Shown one piece after another: positions 36,472-46,114 of a stretch of 64,000 bases of DNA (its first letter is position 1; each line of letters opens with the position of its first letter). The translations under genes were made by a program, and so were the position numbers. The notes beneath the pieces were generated by a model. The model searched no databases. It worked only from the letters and a program-made list of their open reading frames with translations, and had not been told where the DNA came from. This stretch comes from Nocardia sp. CDC159 (lineage in GTDB: Bacteria; Actinomycetota; Actinomycetes; Mycobacteriales; Mycobacteriaceae). The stretch is from contig NZ_JAMRXH010000002.1 of assembly GCF_023740735.1 (NCBI RefSeq), positions 496,001 to 560,000 on the forward strand. The letters are read 5' to 3'.

Positions 36472-38433
36472 ATGACCGACACCACCGCTGATCACCTGGA
36501 TGCCTATCCGCCGACCGCGGAATTCGCGGCCGCGGCCAACGCCGACGCGTCTCTCTACGACAAGGCCGCCGCCGATCGCGAGGCCTTCTGGGCGGAGCAG
36601 GCCGGTCGGCTGCATTGGCATCAACCGTGGAACCGCGTGCTGGACTGGGACGCCGCGCCCTTCGCGCGCTGGTTCGTCGACGGCAAGCTGAATGTGGCCT
36701 ACAACTGCGTGGATCGCCACGTCGCCGACGGCTTCGGCGATCAGGTCGCCATCCACTGGGAGGGCGAGCCGGGCGACTCCCGCGACATCACCTATGCGCA
36801 GTTGCTGGCCGAGGTGAGCCAGGCCGCCAACTACTTCACCGAACTGGGCCTGCAGGCGGGCGATCGGGTTGCCATCTATATGCCGATGGTTCCGGAGGCC
36901 ATCGTGGCGATGCTGGCCTGTGCGCGGCTGGGGTTGACCCATTCGGTGGTATTCGCCGGATTCTCCCCCACCGCACTGCGCCAGCGCGTCGACGACGCCG
37001 AGGCGCGGTTGGTCGTCACGACCGACGGCCAGTGGCGACGCGGTAAGGCCGCCCCGCTGAAGGAGGCCGTGGACGAGGCGCTCTACGCGCACGGCGGCAC
37101 GCCGTCGAGCGTGGAGCATGTGCTCGTGGTGCGCCGCACGAATATCGAGGTGCCCTGGACCGAGGGCCGCGATCTGTGGTGGCACGAGACGGTCGGGCAG
37201 GCGGCCGCCGAGCACGAGGCGCAACCGTTCGATGCCGAACATCCGCTGTTCATCCTCTACACCTCCGGCACCACCGGTAAGCCGAAGGGCATCCTGCACA
37301 CCTCGGGCGGCTATTTGACCCAGGCGTCCTATACCCACCACTACGTCTTCGACCACAAGCCGGGCCGGGACGTGTACTGGTGCACGGCCGATATCGGCTG
37401 GGTGACCGGGCACAGCTACATCGTGTACGGGCCGCTGTCGAACCGGGTCACCCAGGTCGTCTACGAGGGCACGCCCAATTCGCCCGACGAGCACCGGCAC
37501 TTCCAGATCATCGAGAAGTACGGCGTCACCATCTATTACACGGCCCCGACGCTGATCCGGACGTTCATGAAATGGGGCCGCGAGATTCCGCAGGCGCACG
37601 ATCTGTCCAGCCTGCGGGTGCTGGGATCGGTGGGCGAGCCGATCAACCCGGAGGCGTGGCGCTGGTACCGGGAGGTGATCGGTTCCGGCAAGACCCCGAT
37701 CGTGGACACCTGGTGGCAGACGGAGACCGGCGCGATCATGATCTCGCCGCTGCCCGGCGTCACCGCCGCCAAGCCCGGCGCCGCCATGGCCCCGCTGCCC
37801 GGCATCTCGGCGCAGGTCGTGGACGAGGAGGGCAATCCGGTTCAGCTCGGGGCCACCGAGGCCAACGGCTATCTGGTGCTCGATCGGCCGTGGCCGTCCA
37901 TGCTGCGCGGCATCTGGGGCGATCCCGAGCGGTACAAGGCGACCTACTGGGAGCGGTTCGGCACACAGGGCTGGTACTTCGCCGGGGACGGGGCCAAGCT
38001 CGACGCCGGTGGGGATCTGTGGGTGCTGGGCCGCGTCGACGATGTGATGAACGTGTCGGGCCACCGCATCTCGACCGCCGAGGTGGAGTCCGCGCTGGTG
38101 GGGCACTACGGGGTGGCCGAGGCCGCGGTCGTGGGAGCCAGTGACGCCACCACCGGCCAGGGCATCGTCGCCTTCGTCATCCTCACCGGTGAGGCGAAGA
38201 ACACCGGCCAGGATCTGGTCGACGAGCTGAAGGCCGAGGTGTCGCGGGAGATCAGCCCGATCGCGCGGCCGCGCGAGATCCACATCGTGCCCGAGCTGCC
38301 CAAGACCCGGTCGGGGAAGATCATGCGGCGCCTGCTGCGCGATGTGGCCGAGGGGCGTGAGCTGGGGGATACGTCGACGCTGGTGGATCCCAATGTGTTC
38401 GAGGCGATTCGGGCGAAGAAGGCCAACTGGTAG
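36472..38433 (+). CDS. acs: Acetyl-CoA synthetase
   Basis: A 653-residue AMP-forming acetate-CoA ligase: ATP-binding motif YTSGTTGKPKG, TWWQTETG, YFAGDGA, and the C-terminal PKTRSGKIMRR whose lysine is the usual acetylation/catalytic site. It activates acetate to acetyl-CoA. The ATG at 36472 (GAAGAGACGAG upstream) starts MTDTTADHLDAYPPT. Position matches Rv3667. Confidence 0.96.
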   Translation: MTDTTADHLDAYPPTAEFAAAANADASLYDKAAADREAFWAEQAGRLHWHQPWNRVLDWDAAPFARWFVDGKLNVAYNCVDRHVADGFGDQVAIHWEGEPGDSRDITYAQLLAEVSQAANYFTELGLQAGDRVAIYMPMVPEAIVAMLACARLGLTHSVVFAGFSPTALRQRVDDAEARLVVTTDGQWRRGKAAPLKEAVDEALYAHGGTPSSVEHVLVVRRTNIEVPWTEGRDLWWHETVGQAAAEHEAQPFDAEHPLFILYTSGTTGKPKGILHTSGGYLTQASYTHHYVFDHKPGRDVYWCTADIGWVTGHSYIVYGPLSNRVTQVVYEGTPNSPDEHRHFQIIEKYGVTIYYTAPTLIRTFMKWGREIPQAHDLSSLRVLGSVGEPINPEAWRWYREVIGSGKTPIVDTWWQTETGAIMISPLPGVTAAKPGAAMAPLPGISAQVVDEEGNPVQLGATEANGYLVLDRPWPSMLRGIWGDPERYKATYWERFGTQGWYFAGDGAKLDAGGDLWVLGRVDDVMNVSGHRISTAEVESALVGHYGVAEAAVVGASDATTGQGIVAFVILTGEAKNTGQDLVDELKAEVSREISPIARPREIHIVPELPKTRSGKIMRRLLRDVAEGRELGDTSTLVDPNVFEAIRAKKANW

Positions 38434-38448
38434 GCGCTTCCCGATAGT

Positions 38449-38475
38449 GCGGCCCGGTGCGGAAGGCCGGGCCGC
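38449..38475 (+). terminator. Hairpin downstream of acs
   Basis: GCGGCCCGG (38449-38457) and CCGGGCCGC (38467-38475) form a perfect 9-bp GC stem 16 bp after the acs stop. No T-run follows; a terminator-like hairpin. Confidence 0.5.
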
Positions 38476-38565
38476 CGAGCCGGGCGAAACGGACACCCGT
38501 TAAAATCCTGTTAGGAGTGCCGGGAAGTCTGGTCGGCGTGTGTCAAGTGTCCGCCCGACCGGAAG

Positions 38566-39786
38566 GTGTCCGTCATCGCCGCGCTGCGCTCCGAATTCGC
38601 CCGATTCCTTCGCACCGAGACCGTCGGCGGCGTACTGCTGCTGATCGCGGCGGCGGTCGCGCTGCTGTGGGTGAACTCGCCCTGGAGCGACAGCTATCTC
38701 GCGCTCGCCGATACCAGGCTGGCGATTCCGGCGCTGCATCTGGATCTGAGCGTGGCGGAGTGGACCAAGGACGGGCTGCTGGCCGTCTTCTTCTTCGTGG
38801 CGGGACTCGAGCTCAAGCGGGAATTGGTGGTCGGCGAGCTCGCCGATCGCAGGCAGGCCGCGCTGCCGATCATCGCGGCCGTGGGCGGTGTGGTCGTCCC
38901 CGCGCTGATCGCGCTGGCGATCGGATACGGCGTCGAGGGGATGGAGCGCGGGTGGGCGATCCCGGTCGCCACCGATATCGCCTTCGCGCTGGCCGTACTC
39001 GCGCTGACCGGGTCCCGGATTCCCACCACCGCACGGGTTTTCCTGCTCAGTTTGGCCGTGGTCGACGATCTGATCGCCATCGTGCTGATCGCCGTGCTGT
39101 TCACCTCCGCCATCGCGATCGGCTGGCTGCTGGTCGCGGCGGCCTGCTTCGCAGGATGGGCGCTGGCGCAACGGTTCCGGCTCGGCAGCCCGCTGATCTA
39201 CGTGCCGCTGGCGCTGCTGTCGTGGTTCGCCTTGCACGAGGCCGGAATTCATCCCACCCTCGCGGGGGTGCTGTGCGGCCTGCTCACCCGGGTCCGCCCC
39301 GATCCCGGGGAGGACGAGGCGCCCGCGACGCGGCTCGAGCATCTGTTCCAGCCCGTGTCGGCGGGGTTGTGTGTGCCGCTGTTCGCGCTGTTCGCCTCCG
39401 GAGTTCCGTTGTCGGCGGCGGTATTCGGCGAGTTGGCCACCGATCGGCTGGCGCTGGCAATCATCGTCGGGCTGCTCGCCGGAAAGACCCTCGGCATCTT
39501 CGGATCGGGCTGGCTGGCCATCCGCGCGGGGGTGGCGCGGCGGCCCGACGGATTGGGCTGGCGCGACATGTTCGCCCTGTCGGTACTGGGCGCGATCGGC
39601 TTCACCGTTAGCCTCTTGGTGGCAGAACTGGCGTTGGCGGACGACGTCGCCGCCGCCGAACTGGCGAAAGCCGCCGTGTTGATGACGTCAATGACGGCGT
39701 CCCTGCTGGGTTCGGCGCTACTGTTGCGACGTGGCCGCGTACACCAGGCACGGCGGGACGCACGCGCGGTCGCCGGAGACGAGTGA
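38566..39786 (+). CDS. nhaA: Na+/H+ antiporter NhaA
   Basis: A 406-residue membrane protein with NhaA signatures: GLELKRELVVGEL, the TDIAFALAVLAL helix and the adjacent Asp pair in VVDDLIAIVLIAVL (the ion-binding aspartates). It exchanges cytoplasmic Na+ for external protons. The GTG at 38566 has a poor ribosome binding site, so the exact start is uncertain. The gene is inserted between acs and the Rv3669-like gene relative to M. tuberculosis. Confidence 0.93.
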   Translation: MSVIAALRSEFARFLRTETVGGVLLLIAAAVALLWVNSPWSDSYLALADTRLAIPALHLDLSVAEWTKDGLLAVFFFVAGLELKRELVVGELADRRQAALPIIAAVGGVVVPALIALAIGYGVEGMERGWAIPVATDIAFALAVLALTGSRIPTTARVFLLSLAVVDDLIAIVLIAVLFTSAIAIGWLLVAAACFAGWALAQRFRLGSPLIYVPLALLSWFALHEAGIHPTLAGVLCGLLTRVRPDPGEDEAPATRLEHLFQPVSAGLCVPLFALFASGVPLSAAVFGELATDRLALAIIVGLLAGKTLGIFGSGWLAIRAGVARRPDGLGWRDMFALSVLGAIGFTVSLLVAELALADDVAAAELAKAAVLMTSMTASLLGSALLLRRGRVHQARRDARAVAGDE

Positions 39787-39824
39787 AGGCCGGGCAGTAC
39801 CGGGAACGGAGAAGGGTCGAGCAA

Positions 39825-40298
39825 TTGAGCTTCACACAGGGCGGTAACGGGCAGGACGCGGGCCGCAACCGGACCATCACCTCGATTCCGCTGTCCGAAG
39901 TCGACACCACCGCGGGCGCCAGCATCGGCGAGCTGGTGCGCGATGCGGCCGAGCAGGTGTCGACCCTGGTGCGCGCCGAGGTGAAGCTGGCCAAGACCGA
40001 GGTCACCGGCGAGATCAAGAAGGGCCTGCAGGGCAGCGTCTACTTCATCGTCGCGCTGACGATTCTGCTGTTCTCCAGCTTCTTCTTTTTCTTCTTCCTG
40101 GCCGAACTGTTGGATGTATGGCTGGTGCGCTGGGCGGCGTTCCTGATCGTGTTCGCGCTGATGATCGTGGCGGTCGCGCTGTTCGGCTTCCTCGGCTATC
40201 TGAAGGTGCGCAAACTGCGGGCGCCGCAGAAGACCATCGAGACGCTCAAGGAGACGCGTTCGGTGCTTCCGCATGTCGGGGGTTCGCAGGGCGCCTGA
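39825..40298 (+). CDS. Phage holin family/actinobacterial holin-X membrane protein (Rv3669-like)
   Basis: About 157 residues from the TTG at 39825 (GAAGGG about eight bases upstream); a GTG at 39783 overlapping the nhaA stop is an alternative. The N-terminal half is amphipathic (ASIGELVRDAAEQVSTLVRA then EVKLAKTEVTGEIKKG), followed by two transmembrane helices (FIVALTILLFSSFFFFFFL; FLIVFALMIVAVALFGFLGY). The function is unknown; the family is common next to ephE in mycolata. Confidence 0.83.
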   Translation: MSFTQGGNGQDAGRNRTITSIPLSEVDTTAGASIGELVRDAAEQVSTLVRAEVKLAKTEVTGEIKKGLQGSVYFIVALTILLFSSFFFFFFLAELLDVWLVRWAAFLIVFALMIVAVALFGFLGYLKVRKLRAPQKTIETLKETRSVLPHVGGSQGA

Positions 40299-40319
40299 TC
40301 CGCCGATTACGCTTTCCGC

Positions 40320-41264
40320 GTGTCGTCGAACCCGAGTCCGGATCCGTCCAGCGTCCGCTACGACGGACCGTGGATGCACAAGGACGTGCATGCCAACGGC
40401 ATTCGTTTCCATGTGGTGGAGGCGGCCCCGGTCGATGCCGTACTCGCCGAGGCCCCGCTGGTGGTGCTGCTGCACGGCTTCGGCGACTTCTGGTGGTCGT
40501 GGCGGCATCAGCTGACCGCGCTCGCCGAGCTGGGATATCGCACGGTCGCGGTCGATCTGCGCGGCTACGGCGATTCGGACAAGCCACCGCGCGGCTACGA
40601 CGGCTGGACGCTGGCCGGTGACATCGCCGGGCTGATCCGCGCGCTCGGACACACCGAGGCCACGCTGATCGGCCACGCCGAGGGCGGGCTGGTGTGCTGG
40701 GCGACCGCGGTGCTGCATCCGCGGCTGGTGCGCTCGATCGCGCTGGTGAGTTCGCCGCATCCGGTCGCGCTCAAACAGTCCGTGCTGCGCGATCGCCGCC
40801 AGCGGTCGGCATGGCTGCCGAACTTCCTGCGCTACCAGCCCCCGCGCTACGGCGAACACCTGCTGACCAAGCGCGACGGCTTCGAGGTGGAACGGCTGCT
40901 GCGCCAGCGGGTCGGCGCGACCTGGGTCGGCAGCGCCGAATTCGTCGACACCGCACGGCGAATGCGCTCGGCCATCCGGATTCCCGGCGTGGCCCACTGT
41001 GCCCTGGAGTATCAGCGCTGGGCCTTCCGCAGCCAGTGGCGTCCCGACGGTCACCGCTTCATGTCGGCCATGCGCGAGCCGGTGCGCATCCCCGCGCTGG
41101 TGCTGCGCGGCGCGGACGACCACTACATCCTCGACTCGACCGTCCGACGCCGCCACGAGCTCAGTCCGGACCGCAGGCTGGTGGCGATCGCGAACGCCGG
41201 GCACTTCGCGCATCAGGAGAATCCCGACGCGGTCACCGCCGAATTGGCGAAACTGCTGGCCTGA
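40320..41264 (+). CDS. ephE: Alpha/beta hydrolase, epoxide hydrolase-like (EphE)
   Basis: A 314-residue alpha/beta-hydrolase. The oxyanion HG motif is LLHGFGDFWWSWRHQL and DLRGYGDSDKPPRGYDGW is typical of epoxide hydrolases. The nucleophile elbow reads GHAEGG with Ala at the usual Asp/Ser position, so classical catalysis is doubtful. The late His (GHFAHQENP) is present. M. tuberculosis EphE (Rv3670) holds the same position. GTG start at 40320. Confidence 0.85.
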   Translation: MSSNPSPDPSSVRYDGPWMHKDVHANGIRFHVVEAAPVDAVLAEAPLVVLLHGFGDFWWSWRHQLTALAELGYRTVAVDLRGYGDSDKPPRGYDGWTLAGDIAGLIRALGHTEATLIGHAEGGLVCWATAVLHPRLVRSIALVSSPHPVALKQSVLRDRRQRSAWLPNFLRYQPPRYGEHLLTKRDGFEVERLLRQRVGATWVGSAEFVDTARRMRSAIRIPGVAHCALEYQRWAFRSQWRPDGHRFMSAMREPVRIPALVLRGADDHYILDSTVRRRHELSPDRRLVAIANAGHFAHQENPDAVTAELAKLLA

Positions 41265-41294
41265 CAGTTCGACGGCGGTGACCCCGGCGGGCAC

Positions 41295-42488
41295 TCAGCT
41301 CAGCACGCACTCCCCGGTGGGCACGGCGGCGTTCGCATGCGAGGCCGCCTGCAGATCGGCTTCGATCTCCCGCAGCGTCAGCACATAGCCGGTCTCCTCG
41401 TCGGTGGTCGCCGCGCCGAAGACCACGCCGAGCACCTCGCCCTCCGTATCCACCAGCGGCCCACCGGAATTACCGGCCCGCACCTTGCCGCGCAGCGTGT
41501 ACACCTCGCGCGTAACGGTGCCGCTCTTGTAGATGTTCGGGCCGCTCAGATCCAGGGTGTCGCGAATGCGCGCGGCACTGGCGGTGTACTGGCCGCCGCC
41601 GGGATAGCCGAGCACGATGGCGCTGTCGGCGGTCTTCGCCTCGGCCGGGGCCAGCGGGATGACCGGCGCCTGCAGCCCCGGCACATCGAGCACCGCCACG
41701 TCCTTGTTCGGATCGAACAGCACCACACGGGCATCCAGCGGCCCGTAGACCGTATCGACCGTCACCGTGGTTGTACCCGCGACGACATGGGCATTGGTCA
41801 TGATCCGCCGGGGCGCCACGACGAAACCCGAACCCTCCAGCTGCCGTTGGCAACTCGGCGCGACGCCACGAATCCGCAGCACGCTCTGCTGCAGACTCAG
41901 CGCCACCGGCGAGGTGAGCACCGATGGGTCCGGCGGATCCACCGGCGTATTGGGCGCGCGGCCGAACGGGCCGATCACCTCCGGCAGCCCGGAGGTGTTG
42001 AGGAGCTTGGAGAATTCGTTGGGCACCCGCCGCAGCCAGTCGGGAGCCACCTGGTTCACATCGGTCAGCACGCGGGAACCGTTGACGGCGGCCGCGATCG
42101 AGGGCTGCGAGGACGAGGCCAGCGGCAGCGCGAGCAGCCACGCCGTCACCAGCACCGCGACACACTGCAGCGCCGCACCCACCACGCTGTCCACGCTGCG
42201 GGTGAACGGATGGATCATCCCGCTGCGGGCGGCGCGGCCGAGCACCATGCCCGCCACCTCGCCGATGATGACCAGCGCGACGATCAGCACCACGCCGACC
42301 AGCACCCGCTTACGGCCCTCGTCGATGTGGATGAGGATGTGCGGCGCGATCAGGATGCCCGCCACCGCACCGAGCACCACACCCAGGAAGGCCAGCGCCG
42401 AGGCGACCGCACCCTGCCGCCACCCCGAGGTGGCGGCGAGCAGCGCGATGATCACGACCCCGAGGTCCAGCCACGCCGAGGAACTCAT
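41295..42488 (-). CDS. marP: Membrane-bound serine protease MarP
   Basis: A 397-residue protein: four N-terminal transmembrane helices of CvpA type, then a trypsin-like periplasmic protease with His in TNAHVVAG, Asp in DPNKDVAVLD and Ser in VRAGNSGGPLVD. Cys residues (PSCQRQ and the C-terminal GECVLS) could form the stabilising disulfide known in MarP. In M. tuberculosis MarP supports acid resistance by processing the peptidoglycan hydrolase RipA. It is last in a minus-strand operon with nth. Confidence 0.93.
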   Translation of the reverse strand: MSSSAWLDLGVVIIALLAATSGWRQGAVASALAFLGVVLGAVAGILIAPHILIHIDEGRKRVLVGVVLIVALVIIGEVAGMVLGRAARSGMIHPFTRSVDSVVGAALQCVAVLVTAWLLALPLASSSQPSIAAAVNGSRVLTDVNQVAPDWLRRVPNEFSKLLNTSGLPEVIGPFGRAPNTPVDPPDPSVLTSPVALSLQQSVLRIRGVAPSCQRQLEGSGFVVAPRRIMTNAHVVAGTTTVTVDTVYGPLDARVVLFDPNKDVAVLDVPGLQAPVIPLAPAEAKTADSAIVLGYPGGGQYTASAARIRDTLDLSGPNIYKSGTVTREVYTLRGKVRAGNSGGPLVDTEGEVLGVVFGAATTDEETGYVLTLREIEADLQAASHANAAVPTGECVLS

Positions 42489-43246
42489 AACGTCATCCCC
42501 ACTGCCGCGAGCGAGGCCTGTAGATCACGCACATCGTGGTGATCCCAGTCCCGCTCCCATCCCGACACCGCCAGCAGACCGGCGAGCACACCGGCCGTGA
42601 ATCCCCAGACGAGCATGCCGTCGACCGCGAAGGCCGGGCCCATGTAGCCCAGCGGATGTCGCACGACGAACCGGTTGGCCGGATCGATCAGATCGGCCAG
42701 CGGTACCCGCACCACCCGCGCGGCCTCGGTCTCGCTGACCACGCGGACCTCCCCCGGCGTGCGCCAGTAGGCGACGACCGGGGTCACGTCGAAGCGCGAG
42801 GGCGGTACGAAGATCTTGGGCAGCACCGCGATCGGCTCGACACCGCGCGGATCCAGGCCGGTCTCCTCGCGCGCCTCGCGCATTGCCGTATCGATCGGAC
42901 CGTCGTCGCCGGGCTCGACCCCGCCGCCCGGGAAGGCGACCTGTCCGCGATGCTGGCGCAGGGTGGCCGCACGCTGGGTCAGCAGCACGTCGGCATCGGC
43001 CGGTAAACCGCCGGGCGCGTTCGGATCGGGTTGCGGGGAACCGCCGAACAGCACCAGCACGGCCGCCTGCCGGGGGCGCAGCGCGGCGCTCACGACCTTC
43101 TGCATCGCCCTGCGGTTCAGCACCGGATTCGTGCCGGTCGGATCGACCGGCTCGTGTTCGGCCACGCCGCGTAGCCATGGCGGGATGTCGCCGGTCACCA
43201 ATCTCGGTGCGACACCGGCCTTCTTCCGGCCTTCGCGGTCGTCCAC
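42485..43246 (-). CDS. Nudix hydrolase (CoA pyrophosphatase-like)
   Basis: About 253 residues. The Nudix box spans GGVEPGDDGPIDTAMREARE then ETGLDP (GX5EX7REUXEEXGU), preceded by RQHRGQVAFPGG typical of the CoA-diphosphatase subgroup. The GTG at 43246 has GAGGAGG four bases upstream. It overlaps marP by 4 bp (ATGA). Likely cleaves CoA or related nucleotide diphosphates. Matches Rv3672c. Confidence 0.88.
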   Translation of the reverse strand: MDDREGRKKAGVAPRLVTGDIPPWLRGVAEHEPVDPTGTNPVLNRRAMQKVVSAALRPRQAAVLVLFGGSPQPDPNAPGGLPADADVLLTQRAATLRQHRGQVAFPGGGVEPGDDGPIDTAMREAREETGLDPRGVEPIAVLPKIFVPPSRFDVTPVVAYWRTPGEVRVVSETEAARVVRVPLADLIDPANRFVVRHPLGYMGPAFAVDGMLVWGFTAGVLAGLLAVSGWERDWDHHDVRDLQASLAAVGMTL

Positions 43247-43410
43247 GCTGCCTCCTCGGGCACCTTCGCGCAGCCGGGTACCGCGGCACACGCAACCTCC
43301 GGTCGGACTGCTCATGCTCCGATCATCGTCGCCCGCGCGCCGGTTCGCCGCGCGGGGCGCTGGTTTGTCATCGGGTTCGAGCCGTTCACCGTATCCGTCC
43401 CGGCCCTCGT

Positions 43411-44043
43411 TCACGCCGCCGCTCCCAGTTCGGCGGCGACGGTCGCGGCGATGTCGTCGGCGTCGCGGAACGGTCGCACCACCACCTTCGCGACCGACCC
43501 GTCGGCGCGAACGAGCACCGAAATCGGCTGTACGGCAGGTGCTTTCACGGCGGATCGTACCTTCGCGCCGCCGTCCTGCACACCCGGTAGGCGCACGTCC
43601 AGATCGGTCAGCCGGGCCAGCGCCTTGGCCTCGTCGGGATCGCTGTGCACCGTGAGCACGGTCACCGCGCCGGGTCGCTCGGCATAGCGCTGCAGCGCGG
43701 GCAGTTCCTCCGCGCACGGCGGGCACCAGTAGGTCCACAGATTCAGCAGCACCGGGCGGCCCGCCACCGCGGCCGCCAGATCCACCGGGCCGCCCGTCGC
43801 CAGGCAGTCCACGGTGATGCCCGCCAGCGGACCGCTCCCGACGGCGCCCGGCGCGGGTCGCGGGCAGTCGGCCAGTTGCGCCGCGGCGCGTAGGCCGGGC
43901 GATACGGCGGCGGGGGGCCGCGTCGTTTCCGATGCGGCCCGGGGGGTTTCCCGCGCACCGCGCGGCCAGATCGCGACGGCGAGCGCGACCACGGCGATCA
44001 GCGCCGCGAGCGTCCACCGCCAGGCGACCGGGAACGATTTCAC
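43411..44043 (-). CDS. Membrane-anchored thioredoxin-like protein (Rv3673c-type)
   Basis: A 210-residue protein: N-terminal transmembrane anchor ([18 protein letters not shown]), then a TlpA/ResA-like thioredoxin domain with the redox motif WCPPC in [18 protein letters not shown]. It works outside the membrane in disulfide reduction or oxidation. The GTG overlaps the nth stop (GTGA). Confidence 0.88.
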   Translation of the reverse strand: MKSFPVAWRWTLAALIAVVALAVAIWPRGARETPRAASETTRPPAAVSPGLRAAAQLADCPRPAPGAVGSGPLAGITVDCLATGGPVDLAAAVAGRPVLLNLWTYWCPPCAEELPALQRYAERPGAVTVLTVHSDPDEAKALARLTDLDVRLPGVQDGGAKVRSAVKAPAVQPISVLVRADGSVAKVVVRPFRDADDIAATVAAELGAAA

Positions 44044-44885
44044 CGGCCCACCAGCTCGAGCAGATGCTCGGCCTCGGGTCCCTTGATGAGCGCGGCCGCG
44101 GTGGCCGGATCGGTGGGACCGGCGCCGAACGACGGGCAGTCCTTGGCGAGCAGGCAGGCGCCGCAGGCGGGCTTGCGGGCGTGGCACACCCGGCGACCGT
44201 GGAAGATCACCCGGTGCGAGAGCATGGTCCACTCCTTGCGCTCGATCAGCTCGCCCACGGCGTGCTCGATCTTGACCGGGTCGGTCTCGGTGGTCCACCG
44301 CCACCGCGTGACCAGCCGGGCGAAATGGGTGTCGACAGTGATTCCGGGCACATCGAAGGCATTGCCGAGGATCACATTCGCGGTCTTGCGGCCGATGCCC
44401 GGCAGCCGCACCAACTCGTCGAGAGTGTGCGGCAGCACGCCGTCGTGATCGGCCAGCAGCGCCTGCCCCAGGCCGATGAGCGCCGACGCCTTGTTGCGAT
44501 AGAAACCGGTCGGGCGGATGTATTCCTCGAGCTCGGTGCGATCGGCCTCGGCATAGGCCTTGGCGTCGGGGTAGCGGGCGAACAGCGCCGGGGTGGTCAT
44601 ATTCACCCGGACGTCGGTGCACTGCGCGGAAAGAATTGTGGCGACTGCCAATTCGAGCGGGGTGGTGAAATCCAGCTCGCAGTGCGCGTCCGGGAATGCC
44701 TCGGTCAGCGTCCGATACATCCGCCGCGCGCGCCGCACCAGACCGAGCCTGGTCTCCGCGGCGAATTTGGCCTTGGGCGAGGCGGCCGCGCGGCGGCGAC
44801 GAGTGGGCTCGGCGGTGGTCTCGAGGGGTTCTGCGACGGCGGACGGTTCGTGCCCGTTCGCGGCGGCGGATCCGGTTTCACGCAC
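44040..44885 (-). CDS. nth: Endonuclease III
   Basis: A 281-residue DNA glycosylase/AP lyase. The HhH motif is [17 protein letters not shown] with the catalytic Lys region, and the catalytic Asp is in [10 protein letters not shown]. The [4Fe-4S] ligands are [17 protein letters not shown]. It removes oxidised pyrimidines. The basic, low-complexity N-terminus ([19 protein letters not shown]) is longer than in E. coli. GTG start at 44885, so the disordered extension may be shorter in reality. Confidence 0.94.
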   Translation of the reverse strand: MRETGSAAANGHEPSAVAEPLETTAEPTRRRRAAASPKAKFAAETRLGLVRRARRMYRTLTEAFPDAHCELDFTTPLELAVATILSAQCTDVRVNMTTPALFARYPDAKAYAEADRTELEEYIRPTGFYRNKASALIGLGQALLADHDGVLPHTLDELVRLPGIGRKTANVILGNAFDVPGITVDTHFARLVTRWRWTTETDPVKIEHAVGELIERKEWTMLSHRVIFHGRRVCHARKPACGACLLAKDCPSFGAGPTDPATAAALIKGPEAEHLLELVGR

Positions 44886-44976
44886 GCGTCCACCTTACGG
44901 AACCGCACCGACACCGGCGCCGCCGCGAACAAGCCCCGTGTTCCATCTGAGACCTTCTGCGTGTTTACTCACCCGT

Positions 44977-45219
44977 ATGCAAGGACTCGCTGTGGTGCTC
45001 TTCCCGGTGGTGCTGATGCTGTTCGCGCTGTTCATGGAACGGGTCGAGAATCGGCTACGCAAACTGCTCGAACCGGAGGAAGAGGTCCAGCAGTACCTCG
45101 ACCGGGCCAGCAATGCCGAGGTCAACGAGCTGGCCAAGCTCGGCGTCCCGGCGCATGCGGCCCGGGGGCGCCGCAGACGCGCCAGCGGCGACGAATTGGA
45201 TGTGGCCGCCGCCAGCTGA
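44977..45219 (+). CDS. Small membrane protein (Rv3675-like)
   Basis: An 80-residue protein with one N-terminal transmembrane helix (LAVVLFPVVLMLFALFMERV), then a charged helix (EPEEEVQQYLDRASNAEVNE) and a basic stretch (AARGRRRRASGDELD). Position between nth and crp matches Rv3675. Function unknown. Confidence 0.75.
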   Translation: MQGLAVVLFPVVLMLFALFMERVENRLRKLLEPEEEVQQYLDRASNAEVNELAKLGVPAHAARGRRRRASGDELDVAAAS

Positions 45220-45379
45220 TCTTCTGGGGGCTACGGGAACCGATTCGGCACCACGAGCGTTCCACAAACCGCGCGTTACGTGGTGTCTGTCACTACGCTG
45301 CCCGTATGCCAAGTAGACTGCACTGTCGGCCGGAACGCTTCGGTCGCCGACAGAGCCAATTCCCATAAGGAGCACATTC

Positions 45380-46054
45380 GTGGACGAGGCCCTCGCCAGA
45401 GCAGGCATCTTCCAAGGCGTCGAGCCCACCGCGGTCGCGGCTCTCGCCAAACAGCTCGAGCCCGTGGATTTCCCGCGCGGCCACGTCATCTTCAACGAGG
45501 GCGAACCCGGCGATCGGCTGTACATCATCACGTCGGGCAAGGTGAAGATCGGCCGCCGGTCCCCGGACGGTCGCGAGAACCTGCTGACCATCATGGGTCC
45601 GTCGGACATGTTCGGCGAGCTGTCGATCTTCGATCCGGGCCCGCGCACCTCGACGGCCACCACCGTCACCGAGGTCCGCGCGGTCACCATGAACCGCGAC
45701 GCCCTCAAGTCGTGGATCGACCAGCGTCCGGAGATCGCTGAGCAGTTGCTGCGAGTGCTGGCGCGTCGGCTGCGCCGCACCAACAACAACCTCGCCGATC
45801 TGATCTTCACCGACGTGCCCGGCCGTGTCGCCAAGGCGCTGTTGCAGCTGGCGCAGCGGTTCGGCACGCAGGAGGCGGGCGCGCTGCGGGTCACCCACGA
45901 CCTCACTCAGGAGGAGATCGCCCAGCTGGTCGGCGCCTCCCGCGAGACGGTCAACAAGGCCCTGGCCGATTTCGCCCACCGCGGCTGGCTGCGGCTCGAG
46001 GGCAAGAGCGTGCTGATCACCGATTCGGAGCGGCTGGCCCGCCGGGCGCGCTGA
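45380..46054 (+). CDS. crp: CRP/FNR-family transcription regulator Crp
   Basis: A 224-residue cyclic-nucleotide-binding regulator. The cNMP domain includes [20 protein letters not shown] and [20 protein letters not shown] (phosphate-binding cassette), followed by a HTH ([20 protein letters not shown]). It is the ortholog of M. tuberculosis Rv3676, a global regulator of carbon and respiration genes. GTG start with AAGGAG upstream. A half-palindromic GTGGTG/CACTAC pair near 45280 may be an autoregulatory site, but the match is weak. Confidence 0.95.
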   Translation: MDEALARAGIFQGVEPTAVAALAKQLEPVDFPRGHVIFNEGEPGDRLYIITSGKVKIGRRSPDGRENLLTIMGPSDMFGELSIFDPGPRTSTATTVTEVRAVTMNRDALKSWIDQRPEIAEQLLRVLARRLRRTNNNLADLIFTDVPGRVAKALLQLAQRFGTQEAGALRVTHDLTQEEIAQLVGASRETVNKALADFAHRGWLRLEGKSVLITDSERLARRAR

Positions 46055-46072
46055 GACGTCCCCTTGTCCGGA

Positions 46073-46096
46073 GCGGCCTCTGCAGGGAGAGGCCGC
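46073..46096. terminator. Hairpin between convergent crp and metallo-beta-lactamase genes
   Basis: GCGGCCTCT (46073-46081) pairs perfectly with AGAGGCCGC (46088-46096), with a 6-nt loop. It lies 18 bp after crp and 18 bp after the end of the converging gene, so it is probably a shared terminator. Confidence 0.6.
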
Positions 46097-46114
46097 CGGG
46101 CGCGCGCCCCCTGA

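Noticed and set aside
36304..38496. A 730-codon minus-strand frame opposite acs
   Set aside because: It is the antisense shadow of acetyl-CoA synthetase and shows no domain.
45270..45300. A Crp autoregulatory box upstream of crp
   Set aside because: GTGGTG and CACTAC with a 5-bp spacer deviate too much from TGTGA-N6-TCACA to be called a site.
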